64,000 bases of DNA from Paraspadella gotoi (Eukaryota; Chaetognatha). Location of the stretch: the NCBI GenBank assembly GCA_051294375.1, contig CM119264.1:13598813-13662812 (forward strand), read 5' to 3'. Below, one piece after another: positions 1 through 10,010 of this stretch. The notes beneath the pieces were generated by a model. That model was not told the DNA's origin and searched no databases. It saw only the letters and a program-made list of their open reading frames with translations. A program made the translations under genes and the position numbers. The first letter of the stretch is position 1. Every line of letters starts with the position of its first letter.

Positions 1-71
1 CTGCAGATATCCACCCCTGCCGCTGCGGCTGCTGCCGGGGCGCCCGCTGTTCTGGCTCCCGGAGTCACGTC
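1..71 (+). other. Misplaced duplicate of an RRM-gene exon piece
   Basis: These 71 bases are identical to 12907-12977, inside the Ala-rich coding exon of the RRM gene. They contain no intron sequence and end at an N gap. A fragment this short, exact and gap-bounded is best read as a scaffolding or contig-edge artefact and not as a second gene copy. Confidence 0.85.
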
Positions 72-96
72 NNNNNNNNNNNNNNNNNNNNNNNNN
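72..96. other. Assembly gap (25 N)
   Basis: A run of exactly 25 unknown bases. The same length recurs at 445-469, which suggests a scaffolder's fixed placeholder and not a measured distance. Confidence 0.95.
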
Positions 97-444
97 TTTT
101 TGTTTCTTTCACATCCTCTCTGCCCTACCGTGCGTAATACAACTGTATTTTTTTATATTGGAGTCAGAAGATGGCTTAATTTTGAATTCGCCGATAGTGT
201 GAGGGGGGTTTAAGAAAAGGGGTAGTTTAAGATTATGGTAATTATTTAATTTTTAAATTTAATTTTTATTATTTTTGTATAATAAAATTTTTATATATTG
301 GTATTCATACAAAGGTTTCGGCTAATTTTATATTCGCCGATTAATGTTAAAAGGGTTTAAGATTAGGGGTGGTTAGGATTAAGGAGGTTTAGGTTTATGG
401 GGTTTTGGGTTATGGTCAAGTTTAATATAGATAAGTAATAGTTT
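97..444 (-). repeat. Exact inverted copy of 601-948
   Basis: Read on the minus strand this block matches 601-948 base for base, as far as I can compare by eye (348 bp). It is isolated between the two N gaps. Older inverted repeats in this window have diverged arms, so perfect identity here points to an assembly artefact or a very recent foldback event. Confidence 0.85.
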
Positions 445-469
445 NNNNNNNNNNNNNNNNNNNNNNNNN
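445..469. other. Assembly gap (25 N)
   Basis: Second run of exactly 25 unknown bases. Continuous sequence starts at 470 and is unbroken to the end of the window. Confidence 0.95.
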
Positions 470-609
470 AGAACACCGAATACATAAAAATAGTTGTAAA
501 TGATGTAAAATAAGATAAATACGGTAAAATTACGCATTCCCCGACTGGGATTTTCGTTCTTATAAATAATATATAAAATATTAAATTAAAAAAAAAAATA
601 AAACTATTA

Positions 610-875
610 CTTATCTATATTAAACTTGACCATAACCCAAAACCCCATAAACCTAAACCTCCTTAATCCTAACCACCCCTAATCTTAAACCCTTTTAACA
701 TTAATCGGCGAATATAAAATTAGCCGAAACCTTTGTATGAATACCAATATATAAAAATTTTATTATACAAAAATAATAAAAATTAAATTTAAAAATTAAA
801 TAATTACCATAATCTTAAACTACCCCTTTTCTTAAACCCCCCTCACACTATCGGCGAATTCAAAATTAAGCCATC
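610..875. repeat. CCCTAA-like tract with CGGCGAA...AAAATTAGCC motifs
   Basis: Degenerate CCTAA/CTTAAACC repeats are followed by ATCGGCGAA-tata-AAAATTAGCC at 703-724. A second round at about 805-872 ends in ATCGGCGAA-ttc-AAAATTAAGCC. The same motif and telomere-like words recur at 7.92/8.75, 35.1, 38.6 and 40.04 kb, so this is a dispersed repeat family. No coding potential is seen. Confidence 0.6.
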
Positions 876-912
876 TTCTGACTCCAATATAAAAAAATAC
901 AGTTGTATTACG

Positions 913-2146
913 CACGGTAGGGCAGAGAGGATGTGAAAGAAACAAAAAAGTGCCATCTTTGAAACCTATAAAATCTTAAAGTAAACCCATGAGACACTTA
1001 ATGTGGTAGGTCAGTAAAATTCGATAAAGGCAGGTTTTTTTTTAAATGCTCATTAAAGTTTTTGAAAATTTTTTATAAAATTTTTAAATAGTTTAGTGAA
1101 AATGCTTACAATTTTAATGTCTATACATCTATCATTATCTACAGAGCATAAGCTTTAATTTGAAACCTCTCCCAACTTTTTACAATTTTTTGTTATTGAA
1201 TTATAAGTAAAAATCATAATTAAAAAATTAATAATCAATCAGTTCTTTCAAACGGATTATTTCTTAAAAATAAAAGTACAAATAGGTTCTCAAAATGCAG
1301 TTCTACTTATTAAGCCCTAAAAACAAATTTTTAAAAAAATTTATAGAAATTTATTATAAAAAATAAATAATACAGATAATTAATTTTATTTTTTTAAGAA
1401 AAATGTGATATTTAATTAAAACTTAATCTCAAATAAAATAACAGATAAATATTAGTTGAGCACTTTAATTAAAATCATATCCAGCTTTAAAAAGTAATTA
1501 TATAATTATTACTTATCAAAAAAAAATTTTATTCATAAAATTATATTATAATAATAACTCACTCAATATTTGATATATATTATTAATAGACAAATGTGTA
1601 AAAATATTAACAAACAGAATGCTTTAACTTTTAATACTTAATTAGAGTATATATTAATATTTTCAAAATATTTTTTTCATTTTTAAAATTTTTTATATTA
1701 AAATTATTATTAATTAAAAAAAAAACTTATTTTGAAGCCTAATAAGTAGAACTGTATTTTAAGAACATATTTGTATTTTTATTTTTAAGAAATAATCTGT
1801 TCAATGGTACTAATTGATTAATCTTTTAAAAAAAATATATTTAATTTTTACTTATATTTCAATAGCGAAAAGTAATAGAAAGTTGGGAGTAATTTCAAAT
1901 TAAAGCTTATGCTTTGTAGATAATGATAGACATATAAACATTTAAATTGTAAGCATATTCACTAAACTACTTAAAAATTTTTATAAAAAAATTTAAAAAA
2001 CTTTAATGAGCATTTAAAAAAAAACCTGCCTTTATCGAATTTTACTGACCTACCACATTAAGTGTCTCATGGGTATACTTTAAGAATTTATAGGTTTCAG
2101 AGATGGCACTTTTTTTGTTCTTTCATATCCTCTCTGCCCTACCGTG
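913..2146. mobile_element. Foldback/TIR element, CACGGTAGGG termini
   Basis: The left end CACGGTAGGGCAGAGAGGAT is matched in inverted orientation at 2126-2146. The two arms, about 913-1330 and 1733-2146, pair over roughly 415 bp with moderate divergence; for example the AAAGTGCCATCT and AAGTAGAACT segments occur in both. The flanks are TTACG on the left and TTACA on the right, a possible 4-5 bp target duplication. No open frame of meaningful length lies inside, so this is a non-autonomous DNA element or solo foldback. The superfamily is not identifiable by eye. Confidence 0.8.
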
Positions 2147-2153
2147 TTACAAC

Positions 2154-3956
2154 AAGTTTGAGCAAACAATGTCGGATCTGGCCACGATTATTATCGGTAA
2201 TTAAATAATTAATTAATAATTAATTAATTAATTGACTTATTAATTAATTAACTTGAATTAACTTGATCCAAAATGTTTGTTTTGATTGATTAATTGACTA
2301 ATTGATTAATTAACTGATTAATTATTTGATTAATTTATACATCTTGCATTTACATTTAATATAAAAAAAGAAAAATAATCAATTAGTAAAACAGTTTTTT
2401 GTTTTTTTCCATTTAAACTCATTTCCACTCAAACGATTCCATCAAAACTTGATTTCCAGTTTAATCACACTTTTTCCTACCCACATACAAAATTTCAGGT
2501 CAATTGCCCCATCCACTCATGAGTAATTGGTGTTCAAATAATGAAATATATTTTTTTGTTTTTTTCTATTTTAACTCATTTCCACTTGGACGATTCCATC
2601 TAAACGTCATATCCAGCTCAATCACACACTACCCTCACCACATACAAAATTTCATCACAATCCATCCATCCAATCACGAGTAATTGGTGTTTTATGTTAA
2701 GATGGGATGGACGGACATCGTTTTTTTGCATAATTTGTTATTATTATTATTAAAAAATAATTAAACTGTCTTATAATCTATAAACACAGCAAAACAGAAA
2801 GGATTTACACATGTCATAATTTATCATAATTGGATGTTCTGACATGATATAAGTGAATGCCTGACAAGATTGGGGGGCGGACCGACAAAGTGAATTATAG
2901 AGTCGGGATCTTCACCATCTGCTAAAAACGTATTAAAAACATGGTGAAGATCCCGACTCTATAATTCACTTTGTCGGTCCGCCCCCTCAATCTTGCCGGG
3001 CATTCACTTATATCATGTCAGAACATCCAATTATGATAAATTATGCGAAAAAAAAAACGATGTTTCATCTGTCCGTCAGTCCCACCTTAAAACTCCAATT
3101 ACTCGTGATTGGATGGATGGATTGTAATGAAATTTTGTGAGTGGGTAGGTAAATGTGTGATTGAGCTGGATATGAAGTTTACATGGAATCGTGCGAGTGG
3201 AAATGAGTTTAAATAGAAAAACAAAAAGATCTATTTCACTATTTGAACGTCAATAACTCATGGGTGGACGGGGCGATTGACTTGAAATTTTGTATGTGGG
3301 TAGGAAAGTGTGTGATTAAGCTGGAAATCAAGTTTCGATGGAATCGTCAGAATGGTAATGAGTTTAAATAGAAAAAACAAAAAACCTATTTCACTAAGTG
3401 ATTATGCTTCTTTTTCTTTTTATATTAAATGTAAATGCAAGATGTATTAATTAATCAAATAATCAATTAGTTAATCAATTAGTCAATTAATTAATAAATA
3501 ATTAATTAATTGGTTAATTAATCAATTATTCAATCAATCAATTTATTTAGTTATCTATTATTTATTTGTTCAATCAATTTATTTATAAATTAATTAATTA
3601 TTTAAACAATCAAAGATCAAACAAGTCAATCGTTATCGGCATTATTGTCGTCGTCGCCATCATCGTCGTCATTGCTTTTGTCGTGGTCAGTGAAAAAACA
3701 AAAACCTAAAAACAAACAATTCAGATCAAATTAATACAAATAATAAATATATAAACTAAATAATAATTTAATTAATAAATTAATTAATTTGATCTGAACT
3801 GTTTGTTTTTAGGTCTTTTCATCACTGACCACGACAAAAGCAACGACAATAATAACAATTATTATTTTAGTTTAGATAGTTTATATTAATTAAATAATTA
3901 ATTAATTAATTACCGCTAATGATTGTGGGCAGATCCGACATTGTTTGCTCAAACTT
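2154..3956. mobile_element. Large palindromic element, AAGTTTGAGCAAACAATG termini
   Basis: The ends AAGTTTGAGCAAACAATGTC (2154) and its complement (ending 3956) bracket a nested palindrome. Inner pairs include a 90-bp arm around 2835-2925 against 2941-3035, containing CGGACCGACAAAGTGAATTA, and paired segments near 2440-2520 and 3240-3340. A separate hairpin sits at 3675-3850. AT-rich TTAATTAA runs fill the outer arms. No protein is encoded. A truncated relative lies at about 15733-17293 and a fragment at 5548-5601. Confidence 0.8.
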
Positions 3957-4054
3957 TCCATCTAACGGGGGGCATCTTATATTATTATTTATTGTTGACC
4001 TTATGTTTAGTCATCCGTTTAAAATTTCAATGAGTTAAAAAGTTTTTATTAAGT

Positions 4055-4476
4055 TCAACTAAAGAAATTAGCGGATTTAATCAGGGACGGCATGCATTTG
4101 AGGATCCCATGCGCTTCTTTTTCCAATCTCTCTCGATGATCCGGATGAGCGGATGCGGATGAGGTGATAGGCTCGTTGCCGTCCGTTCTTCCCCGAAGAG
4201 AAAAGCGACGCCATACTCGGTGACAACATAGTGCATATGAGAGCGGGTGGTGACCACTCCGGCGCCAGGTTTGAGCGCCGAAACTATCTTGGATTCTCCT
4301 TTGTTCGTGGCGGATCGTAGAGCGATGATAGCTTACCACGTCCGTCTACGCCGAGCCCCGCGCCGCGCATGGAAGTCGACCTGGCCACCGACTCCGGAAT
4401 AGATGCGGTGACCGATAGAGTCTGCGCAGACTTGGCCCGAGAGATCAATCTCAATGCAAGAGTTGATTGCAGTTAC
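4055..4476 (-). pseudogene. 4-hydroxybutyrate/acetate CoA-transferase C-terminal exon, frameshifted
   Basis: On the minus strand a CAG acceptor preceded by a pyrimidine stretch leads into VTAINSCIEIDLSGQV, then YSGVGGQVDF, IIALRSATNKGESKIV, GAGVVTTRSHMHYVVTEYG and finally AHPDHRERLEKEAHGILK. This order of motifs is characteristic of the C-terminal acetyl-CoA hydrolase/transferase domain, a mitochondrial-type CoA-transferase family. The frame is broken at least four times by single-base changes: an extra C after VDF, a lost base before IIAL, an extra G near FLFG and an extra C before AHPD. No upstream exons are recognisable to the right of 4476. I read it as the relic of a terminal exon. Sequencing indels are a less likely alternative, because the neighbouring RRM exons are error free. 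Confidence 0.8.
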
Positions 4477-5547
4477 CTGGGATTCTTGAAAGGGGGGAAA
4501 AACATTTTAAAGCACGGTGATAATGATTTATGTACAAATATGTAAGCCAATATTAAATTTAGTTTATAATTATTATTTATAAATACCAAATATGATAATC
4601 TAGTTAGTAGTTATGATTCCGAGACGAGGAAAAATTAAAAAAAATATGCAATTAAAAACTGGAAAGAGTAACATTAAAACTAGGTAACTCTCATTTTATG
4701 AAATGCATATGAGACATTGAAAAATGGCGTAACGTTACTGTCCGAGCATAAAAAAATTCACTGTTCAATATTATTATATTTCTTTTTATTTTTGAAACGT
4801 TATGGTTTCATATGTTGATATACAAAATCTTTTTTTGTTTTTAGATATGACTGAATATAGGTGAAGATGATAAATTTATTTAAAAAGTTACTTATTCATA
4901 TTTATTTATAGAATTGTAATATTATAAAAAAAATAATAATTAATAGTACCAATAGTTAGTGTTATGTCTCAACTAGACGGAAAAAAACCTCGTTTAAATT
5001 AGATTGGGAAGTGTAGTAACAAAGGCTTACCAATGGAATCCTCCACGCCAAATCGTTCTTTCTAATAATTTTTTTATTTAATACATTTGAAAGGGAAAAA
5101 AAAATTCGGATGCAGGTTGCAGAAAGGGTACAGATAATCTGGAAATATTGACATGATAACATGACCTTTTATGTCTTGTGAAATGGGGCAGTAAAGAAAT
5201 ATAAAAAATTAGATCATTAGGTCAGTCAATGAACCCTTTCCAATGGGCTATTCCACGAATTTTTTTTATTAATTTAAAATGTTTTTATGATGTTGTTTTT
5301 GTTTGAAAGAATTGAAAAAAAAGTAAAAAATATAGTAATTATATAAGATTTTTGAAAATACCTCTAAATTATTAGATAATTAGACAATTAGACACAAGGG
5401 GAGTAAGCAGAGAAAACTTCCCATTCATAAAAAAAATTGAAAATGAATTTGACATTGTTATTTAGATAAATTCACTAATTACAAGCTAATGATTCTATGT
5501 GTCAAATCACTAAAAAAATAATTTTGAGTTTTTTTTGAAATATTTTA

Positions 5548-5601
5548 GCGGACCGACAAAGAATTATAGAGCCGGAATCTGCTGTAAGCAGATCCGGCTA
5601 A
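5548..5601. repeat. Fragment of the 2154-3956 foldback family
   Basis: GCGGACCGACAAAGAATTAT followed by a short self-complementary AGCCGGAATCTGC...GCAGATCCGGCT hairpin. The same GGACCGACAAAG word is at the centre of the 2154-3956 element and, inverted, at 15743. Confidence 0.6.
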
Positions 5602-6544
5602 AAAAATGTTAAGTGCTTAATGTGAGCATTAAGTTGCTGGCATTCAAACAAGAATTGCTAAAGCTTTGTACAATCTATTATTATGTCAAAGAAAGTGTAT
5701 TCCCTTCACGTTTCAAAAAAAAAAAAACTCTAAATTTGATTAAGGTTCAGCTTCAAGAGGCAACTAAAAATCGGGCAATTTTTTTTATCAGTAAACCTTA
5801 AAAATTTCATCCAACACGGTAAAGTCATTTTTAAACGCAAATTTTTAATTTTTTTTTTCAATTAACAGCACCTACCTCAGTGTAATACTAACAACTAAAA
5901 CCAAGTCATTCCAATTATGTTATAGAATCAATTAATGATGAAAACATAAACGTTTATGTAGAGAGAGAGCAGAACGCTTATATGAGGATGTCTAATATCA
6001 TTTTATTACAAAAAAGAATGATTAAAAATTGTAAAATTTTTAAAATTCAAAGACATTCGTCCCCTGGCATCTGAAGTTGGGTCCACTTTGATAACAACCC
6101 TCAATGGTGCCCATGACTGCCACAGATTCCACAGACGAACCAGCCTCATGCTCTGCTTTTGACATTTAGTTTCTGTTCCCCAGGTTCAAAACTGGTTCAA
6201 AACAAGACTGAGAAAAAAAATAAATAAACACTTTGCAGCATTCCTCCTTGTTTACTGACTGCTTTCCCCAGCCACAGCCATTTGTTAATTTAAAAAAAAT
6301 TGTACAAAATTTGGATAAAACTTTAAAGATCGGTAAAAGCCATCATTTAAACTACAAATGAAAATAGATTTCGGAAAAGCGTATTGATTTTAAAGTTCTT
6401 TGCTCGACTTTCAGTTCTGTAAAATCTACAGAAAAAAAATAAAAAAATAAAAAATAAAAAATAAATAAACAAAAAGAGTGGAGCTAAACCGTTTGAAATA
6501 AAAATAAACTAAAATTATTTTTTATAAGTATGGAAAGGTGGGAG

Positions 6545-6682
6545 AAATTCTATGAGAGGGATTTTGGAAAATGTTACTAGTTTTCAAGATATTTAGAATT
6601 TAATGCCACAATTTTCTTATTCTTTTTTTTTTCTTATGAAGATAAGTGAATTTGAAAAATCCCTCTCATAGAATTGGGACCC
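6545..6682. repeat. Short hairpin repeat
   Basis: AATTCTATGAGAGGGATTTT on the left is repeated inverted at about 6657-6680, giving a roughly 20-bp stem with a loop near 95 bases. It may be a very small inverted-repeat element. Confidence 0.5.
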
Positions 6683-8004
6683 TTGTCCTCAAGTAAATTT
6701 ATGTAAAATTTCATGAAATCCCTTTAGCCGTTTGGGCCGCAACTCTTCCGAAAGGTTTCTTTTATTTTATATAGTATTATAAATTCGAAAAAACAGCAAT
6801 GGATTCGAAGAGAAGATAAAGTGAATACATTTTCAGAATCAACTTTTTTTTTTTTAATTATTTTTATGAAAAGAGCGACATCGATCCCTTTACGTCGCCC
6901 AATCTTTAAAAATTACCGGGAATTGAAATTTGAAACAGAAAAGGCTTCATACTATCGACGCCGAGAACGATTGTCCTTTCATTCCAGATGTGGTACCTTG
7001 TCCTTACTTATGACTCTTTTCGCCTATTAATCTAAATGAAATCCTTTACAATGGATGTAACTAATAGAGAGATAGTTACTATCTCTCTAATGCCCTTCTT
7101 TGTACAATATTCATAAACATTAAACTTGAAATATTGTACCATAGTTAAAAGAAAATTCATTTTCCTAAAGTTGTCAAAATTAAGAAATTAGCTCAAAATT
7201 ATAACAATCTTTTAGCAAATAAATACATGGAGGTTCAGCTCTTTTGGAACTAACTTTAAAAAATCGTTTGGATGGGTAAATACAAAAATAATCGAATAGA
7301 AATTGGTACACTTCTAAAAAATCGTATTGACAATACAATCAATAAAAGATTTACCTTTGGCAAGCATAACCTTCCCTAAAGGTTCAGAGAAGGCGGCATA
7401 TGCTTTTCCGACCGCGCCCGTTGGAAATGCTGTCATTTCTGTTATTATTGTTGCTGTCAGAAAATCGACAGTTCTAGAGGGGATGTGTGGGACATTCTGC
7501 TTCTCTATCTTACATTTTTACTAATCAGGGGGAGTGCAGTCCCAAAAACTGCGCGTCCAAAAGTTAGGAGTTATCATTTTTTATCTTGATTTTTAAAAAA
7601 ATTTCCTAAAAATTTGTAAGGAAGCAGCGCGAAGAATTTTTACATGTTATGCAAAAAGCTTTATTTACAGTATTTGTTATTGGATTTTTCATACGTTTTT
7701 GATATCGATTGAAAGAAAATTTAGCTTAGTTTCCAAATATAAACCTTTTTTCCTCTATCATAAACCGTTTTTATGCTGTAAGCACCTGAAGTTAGTCCAA
7801 TTAGAGCTGGACCTCCCTGTAAAACATGAAAAATGAAACTTGTTTCGAATTATCAGTGGATAAGAAGAATTTATCTATTATCTAAATTTTGATATTAAAT
7901 AAATACTGATTTGGCATAATTGTACTTTCGCCGACCTGAACTGAGCCGGTCGGTTATTTTTTATTCAAATAAATTATTACTGTAGTTTGATATTATAAGG
8001 ATAT

Positions 8005-8235
8005 TATGGTAGACTAAAATCCACCAACCGTTCATCAGCGGCCATTGGTGCCGGAGGCAAGTCATTCGCCTCCCAATCCAAAGGTCCGGGGTTCTAGCCC
8101 GGTGGTCGCCTAGCAGTTAAGAGGGACGGGCGCTTAACCCGCCTGTAACACGATGTTACAGCGTGATGCGAAGCTCAGGGACTACTTATATTGAACGGTT
8201 CTGTCATTAACACAACAATTATCACTGTCTCTTCA
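8005..8235 (+). repeat. 5' LTR of the TRIM-like element
   Basis: Begins TATGGTAGACTAAAATCCACC and ends CTGTCTCTTCA, followed by the primer-binding-site-like sequence. The start is uncertain by about 2 bases, because a TG start at 8007 is also possible. Confidence 0.8.
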
Positions 8236-8419
8236 TTGGTGAGCCCGACTTCCGAATACAACAGCAACAGCAACACTTTCAGGCAACATGCCTCATCCTG
8301 GCGATGTACTTTCCGCCAACAACACATCAGGCGGCATGCCTCAACTTGGTGACGAACTTTCCACCAACAACAATTCACTGAAGAGACTCAACAGACTTCT
8401 CCCTATGGGAGGGGGGATG

Positions 8420-8651
8420 TATGGTGGACTAAAATCCACCAACCGTTCATCAGCAGCCATTGGTGAAGGAGGCAAGTCATTCGCCTCCCAACCCAAAGGT
8501 CCGGGGTTCTAGCCCAGTGTTCGCCTAGCAGTTAAGAGGGATGGGGCACTTAACACGCCTGTAACATGGTGTTACAGCCTGATCTGAAGCTCAGGGACTG
8601 CTTATATTGAACGGTTCTGTCATTAACACAACAATTATCACTGTCTCTTCA
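8420..8651 (+). repeat. 3' LTR of the TRIM-like element
   Basis: Begins TATGGTGGACTAAAATCCACC after the purine tract and ends CTGTCTCTTCA. Substitutions and one short indel relative to the 5' copy suggest an insertion that is not recent. Confidence 0.8.
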
Positions 8652-8949
8652 ATATAAATAAAAATTTATTTAGGTTTAGGGGTCGTTAGTGTTAAGGGTG
8701 ATTAAAGGTAGTTAAGGTTAGGGTTAAAGGTGGTTACTGGTAACTGTCGGCGAAAGTAAAATTAACCCAACAAGATATTAATTTTTGAAAAAAAATTATA
8801 TCAAAGGTTTGTTTTATTTTTATTTGATCAATGCATATAGTAGATATGAGATGAGTATAATGATATAAGATGAGCATCATTCGCTAGATTTTAGAAGCTA
8901 AGTATGTAATTTTTATATGCTCGAATTGCTCTGTGATATAATTTTTTTT

Positions 8950-9320
8950 CGGACTCATATCATGCTCCGGAGGCACAAAATCGGCAAAGGGCGTCCAGAT
9001 CCGAGTAAAGGTTTCTCATATTTTAAATTTAAATGAGACGACATAAGAAATAAAAGGGAAGAGGAAAAACAAATTTGAAAAAGAGAAAAAGGATCGAAAC
9101 TCTGGTCCCGATTTGCCGCCGTCATCCTCCTCTTCTTCCTCGCTTCGTCGCAGCGCGGACTCACAAGTAGAAAAGTAAAGAGCGCCGCTGCCGCCTCCGC
9201 TGCCGCCGCCTCGCCACATTGAGAGAAAAAGAGAGCTCCGCGTTTTCCGCTTTCGTCTCCTACCTTTTTATTCCGCGCTTCACTGGAGTTCACGACGACC
9301 GAAAAATAATACACATTTTG
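8950..9320. promoter_or_regulatory. GC-rich block upstream of the RRM gene
   Basis: Composition changes sharply from AT-rich flanks to runs of CCGCCGTCATCC, GCCGCTGCCGCC and similar words with several CpGs. Open frames on the minus strand here are low-complexity Ala/Ser/Gly products of the triplet runs. It lies 200-550 bp upstream of the TATA-like box and is best regarded as promoter-proximal sequence. A divergent transcript cannot be excluded. Confidence 0.4.
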
Positions 9321-9497
9321 ATTTTTGCAATTATCCGTATTTAAAGTTTACATTTTGTTCGAAATTTCCACGATTATTACACCGTATAATCATTCCCTAA
9401 TGCCTCTTACGTTTGTCTAAATTTTTTGCTTGCCCGGCCTTCTATTTACAGTTTGATTGGTTTTTTAATTAATATATTATATCCGTCTCCCATTCCC

Positions 9498-9506
9498 TAT
9501 AAAAAA
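9498..9506 (+). promoter_or_regulatory. TATA-like box of the RRM gene
   Basis: TATAAAAAA lies about 30 bases before a GC-richer stretch that ends in a strong GTGAGT donor. It is suitably placed to set a start site near 9528-9535. Confidence 0.55.
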
Positions 9507-9527
9507 CCGTCGGCATTTTCCGCGACC

Positions 9528-9589
9528 CGGTCTATCGATCTCGTCCAGAATCGGCACTTTCTGAAAATTCTCCTGAACCAACTATCGCG
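9528..9589 (+). other. Probable 5' untranslated first exon of the RRM gene
   Basis: The sequence from about 9528 ends at ...CTATCGCG|GTGAGT (donor at 9590). The next acceptor, TTTACCAG at 9865, falls immediately before the start ATG, so the intron would be 9590-9865. The 5' limit is inferred from the TATA-like box. Confidence 0.55.
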
Positions 9590-9865
9590 GTGAGTTGGAG
9601 ATCCACGCGGTGTTCTTTTCTTTTATTTCTTTACTCATTGTAATCGATGCGCGGACACGCGTCCCGTTCAGCGGTTATCAGACTCTTCGTTTTAGATCGA
9701 CATAACCAGTAGACACGGTTGTTTTTGGACTTTTAAGTGAAAACAATTTTATATTTCTTCCGATATTAGATTTTTTTTTTATCTGGGTGATTAAATTCTT
9801 TTGCTCGCCTTTTTTTCCGCTAAACTTTCTAATAATACATTTTCTTATTTTGTTTTATTTACCAG

Positions 9866-10010
9866 ATGATGGACGCCCCCCGAATTGCCAATGGTGTTGC
9901 TGGCGCCCCCAACGAATCCCGGCTGTTGGAATTGATGGAGAGGACGGGTTATCACATGATACAGGAAAATGGACAGCGCAAGTTCGGCGGCCCCCCACCT
10001 AATTGGCAGG
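9866..10010 (+). CDS. RRM gene coding exon 1 (N-terminal signature)
   Basis: Starts with ATG ATG directly at the acceptor and encodes residues 1-48, ending phase 1 at GGCAGG|GTAATT. It carries [18 protein letters not shown], the conserved segment before RRM1 in this family. The first ATG is chosen because the upstream acceptor leaves no longer option. Confidence 0.93.

Larger units (their letters stand above)
4477..7915. other. AT-rich intergenic DNA, no gene seen
   Basis: Long A/T runs and only short chance open frames. Recognisable pieces are the repeat fragment at 5548, a hairpin at 6545-6682 (AATTCTATGAGAGGGATT and its complement) and a short inverted repeat near 7060-7090. A somewhat less AT-rich patch at 6060-6230 and an open frame at 7327-7524 have no recognisable similarity and no splice signals that I trust. 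Confidence 0.6.
8005..8651 (+). mobile_element. TRIM-like miniature LTR retrotransposon
   Basis: Two direct repeats of about 231 bp (8005-8235 and 8420-8651) are roughly 92-93% identical by eye and enclose only about 184 bp. Directly after the first copy, which ends in CA, is TTGGTGAGCCCGACTTCC, the form expected of a tRNA primer-binding site starting with TGG. Directly before the second copy is the purine run GGGAGGGGGGATG, fitting a polypurine tract. The flanks on both sides are ATAT (8001-8004 and 8652-8655), fitting a 4-bp target duplication. No gag or pol is encoded, so it must be mobilised in trans. The LTR contains a T-arm-like CCGGGGTTCTAGCCCGG. Confidence 0.85.
7916..8768. mobile_element. 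MITE with TACTTTCGCCGAC ends, split by a TRIM insertion
   Basis: The left end has GTACTTTCGCCGACC (about 7922) and the right end GTCGGCGAAAGTAAAATTAA (about 8746), an inverted pair. Just inside the right end is a degenerate GGTTAGGGTTAAAGG tract. The original element was small; the 647-bp LTR element at 8005-8651 sits inside it. The same termini and telomere-like core occur at 38.57-38.76 kb. Confidence 0.65.

Noticed and set aside
3640-3860. Repeated TCGTCG and inverted TGACCACGACAAAAGC words suggesting a CRISPR-like or regulatory array
   Set aside because: It is a single internal hairpin of the palindromic element with no regular spacers.
4962-5162. Minus-strand 66-codon frame
   Set aside because: AT-rich region with no similarity and no splice context.
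8288-8512. Open frame across the TRIM interior and 3' LTR
   Set aside because: It crosses the purine tract and LTR boundary, has no gag-like motif and is explained by the element's structure.
9016-9314. Minus-strand open frames rich in Gly, Ala and Ser upstream of the RRM gene
   Set aside because: They come from GCC/TCC triplet runs, overlap each other in different frames and have no splice or similarity support.
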